Part shown: positions 62,229 to 64,000 of the stretch, in pieces
Layout: each line of letters begins with the position of its first letter
How positions within the stretch are numbered: the stretch's first letter is position 1
Source of the DNA: Effrenium voratum
Lineage: Eukaryota; Sar; Dinophyceae; Suessiales; Symbiodiniaceae
Direction: 5' to 3'
Length of the DNA: 64,000 nucleotides
Assembly (NCBI GenBank): GCA_963377175.1
Contig: CAUJNA010003246.1
Location: 615,884 to 679,883, forward strand
Notes under the pieces: generated by a model
The model's database searches: none
Told to the model about the DNA's origin: nothing
The model's input: only the letters and a program-made list of their open reading frames with translations
Translations under genes and position numbers: made by a program

Positions 62229-62589
62229 GTTCCGTTTCGGACTGTCGTCACTTTTTCTGGAGGACCATTTTAGGGGCAAGCAACGAGTTTGGACTTGTTT
62301 AGTCGATCTACGGTTGTGAGAATCTCACGAAACCAAGCAAAAACACCACGTCTGGGTTTTGGCGGGGTGTGTTTGGGCGCAAACCTCCCCGCGAAACATC
62401 CGAAAACGACCCGAAAGAATCACAGACTTGACAAGGGCTTGAAAAGGGGCGCCAATTTGTCCCCCACTCGAATTTTGTTATGGGCCTTAAAGAAAGGAAG
62501 CCAACAACTTTGTCACAGCTGACCCCCTCCCCTCCCCTCCCCTCCCCCCCCCTCCCCAACCCCTCAAAACCCGAAGGCATTTGTCGGAC
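62229..62589 (+). other. 3' flank of gene 2
   Basis: Family H-like start (CTTCCTGAGTTCC, GGACCATTTTAGGGGCAAG), then unique sequence and a CCCCTC run at 62521-62560. Confidence 0.35.
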
Positions 62590-62670
62590 ATGGAGGGCCT
62601 GGAGCTGGGACGCTGTGTCCTGCGACACCTGCTGGAACCCGTGAAGGAGACGTCCAAGAAACCCAGATAG
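62590..62670 (+). CDS. Possible coding stretch downstream of gene 2
   Basis: ATG at 62590 opens MEGLELGRCVLRHLLEPV, then KETSKKPR and TAG at 62668. Its third positions are G/C-rich like the exons. It could be an alternative last exon of gene 2, or the first exon of a third gene whose intron starts near 62665. Confidence 0.3.
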   Translation: MEGLELGRCVLRHLLEPVKETSKKPR

Positions 62671-62796
62671 GTTCCAGTCGCTGCAATGAATATGTTGGTT
62701 ATTTTCCCCTCTTGGTTTTGAAGGAAACGATTTCACTGCTGGAAATATGATATCATTGTTTCCAGGCGACTTGCTGGTGCTCAGGGAATGACCTTT

Positions 62797-62925
62797 GTCA
62801 GTTGCCCAAAGCGAATCGACCTCGACTAAAACAGACGTTTGGGTTTTTTCCTAAGTTGGCAAACATGTTTGGTCACGACGACCAAAAGGTTAACCTGTTT
62901 GTTGGGGGGCCTTTGGGCAACTGAG
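62797..62925 (+). mobile_element. Introner family C inside family D
   Basis: GTCAGTTGCCCAAAGCG to CTTTGGGCAACTGAG. The 5' arm of a family D element lies just before it and the rest of a D-like element starts about 50 bp after it. Confidence 0.75.
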
Positions 62926-63178
62926 CTGGTTCCCATTTGGGGCAATTAATGCTATGGCTCGGTACCCAGGGGAAACTAAAGGGAATGAGTTGGAATGACC
63001 CCGATTTCAACCATCCAAGCCATGGATTCCTTTATTCGGGAATCCCCAAATGGTTCCTACCTATCGCACCAGCGCTTGCTAACCCAGATCCCAGTATCCG
63101 TCGCTTGCCCAAAAGGCTGGCATGTCATTGCACTTGTCATTTGGACAAGTGAGAGCCACCACTCAAGCGCACTCAAGT

Positions 63179-63412
63179 CTCACTTGCCCAAAGCCGACCT
63201 TTCAATCTGTTGGTTTCCCCTGATTCGATCCATATTCAGCTAGGTCCCCCAGTAGTGCCCTTCTCTCCCCTGTTTTGAGGGAGGGTTTCCCTACTAAAAT
63301 AGACTACAGAAAAAAGTTGGTACCCTTATTCTAACCTCTCTACTGGAGGACCTGGTCAGTTCAGGTTCCAAAAGGTTAAGAGTTTGCTTCCAGGTCTTTT
63401 GGGCAAGTGAGT
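63179..63412 (+). mobile_element. Family C element split by family A
   Basis: CTCACTTGCCCAAAGCCG on the left and GTCTTTTGGGCAAGTGAG on the right, separated by the family A copy at 63240-63355. Confidence 0.85.
63240..63355 (+). mobile_element. Introner family A nested in family C
   Basis: CTAGGTCCCCCAGTAGTG to CTGGAGGACCTGG, placed between the two halves of a family C element. TCAG lies on both sides, a possible 4-bp target duplication. Confidence 0.9.
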
Positions 63413-63612
63413 GAGGGGAAAGCCCTTGTCTAATCCAGTGGATCCCAGGCTTCTCTTCAAACCATTCGTCAGGGCTTTGGGATACGCAACAACATCCCAT
63501 GTATGAAGGGTATATAAAACAAACCCCGTTTTTTTTTTTCTGGACATTTTGGACCTTGTCTTGAAATGGCTGGATTCCTCTTGCTTTTCCCAGACCGTTC
63601 CCAGCGGTACTT

Positions 63613-63731
63613 TATGTGGCTGTGGGTCAAAACCAATGGTACCATTTTGGGGTAGTGCACCTCCATTTTAGTCTTTAGTGGGGATTGGGATGTTCACTGG
63701 GGGGGTTTTGACCCATGGCCCACGGCCATAT
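63613..63731 (+). mobile_element. Family F element
   Basis: TATGTGGCTGTGGGTCAAAA to TTTTGACCCATGGCCCACGG then CCATATG. Confidence 0.8.
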
Positions 63732-64000
63732 GTGTATATATATATATATGTATATTTGAGGGTACACTTTTTTGGCTAGGAAATAGGAGCCATCCACACG
63801 GGTGTTCAAGTACCAAGAGGGATCCTTTGATAAGTTTCAAGCGGCTTAGCGCTCATGAAGCCTACTGGGTGGACCCAAAACGCATCAAAACGCCCTCCAA
63901 AGGCACTGGTGGGATATGGAAGACACGCGAAGACACCTCTCAGATCTGCTGCTGTTGTGCCTGTGATTTGAGGGGATCCCTTTTGATTCTCTTTTGCAGG
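63732..64000 (+). other. Window end, unassigned
   Basis: TA microsatellite at 63730-63750, then unique sequence; no exon supported. Confidence 0.3.

Overview
This window is eukaryotic nuclear DNA with very short, GC-rich coding exons (33 to 130 bp) scattered through long introns crowded with repeats. Intron starts are a mix of GT, GC and GA, intron ends are AG, and many junctions carry AG|G on both sides. The introns hold many copies of short terminal-inverted-repeat (TIR) elements of the introner type. Together these features fit a core dinoflagellate best (Symbiodiniales, Polarella or Prorocentrum-like). That assignment is an inference: no spliced-leader sequence or ribosomal marker is present to prove it.

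Two genes, both on the + strand, explain almost all recognisable coding sequence. Gene 1 (about 1.3 to 24.24 kb) enters the window already open. It has at least 13 candidate exons, many joining in compatible phase, and encodes a protein I do not recognise. It is rich in short beta-strand-like pieces and carries a repeated Lys-Cys-Val-Thr-Val motif. Gene 2 (25.8 to 62.23 kb) is recognisable as a TMTC-type protein: a multipass membrane GT-C fold O-mannosyltransferase with C-terminal tetratricopeptide repeats (TPRs). Its exons give, in the right order, the N-terminal Trp-Asp-Asp motif, the Phe-Ala-Val-His-Pro motif, hydrophobic segments, the Ala-Asp-Arg-Tyr-Gly-Tyr-Leu-Pro motif, the Trp...Leu-Trp entry into the TPR region, and about five TPRs ending in a stop. 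The assembled product would be about 700 residues, a normal TMTC length.

The introns are the striking part. I name the repeat families A to P. Family A (TIR CTAGGTCCCCCAGTAG) has 14 copies, B (TIR CATGGTTGTTGTTGG) 15, C (TIR CTCAGTTGCCCAAAG) 8; D to P have 2 to 6 each. Every A, B and C copy lies in the coding orientation of the two genes. Their termini carry a built-in GT at the 5' end and AG at the 3' end, and several copies end exactly at a predicted exon edge. Mobility is shown by one nested insertion (A inside C), by a copy with a 21-bp flanking duplication whose empty site survives in a second copy of the same locus, and by a whole intron segment of about 0.5 kb present behind two different exons.

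Other intron content: a 64-bp minisatellite (10.3 to 12.1 kb), a 127-bp dimeric satellite (33.2 to 34.5 kb), large simple-repeat tracts (20.2, 40.5, 43.8, 50.9 and 53.6 kb), poly-C tracts (58.9 and 60.9 kb), and a compositionally different island (41.1 to 43.8 kb) between two copies of a roughly 0.5-kb duplication. I see no tRNA, rRNA, CRISPR or bacterial-type operon signals.
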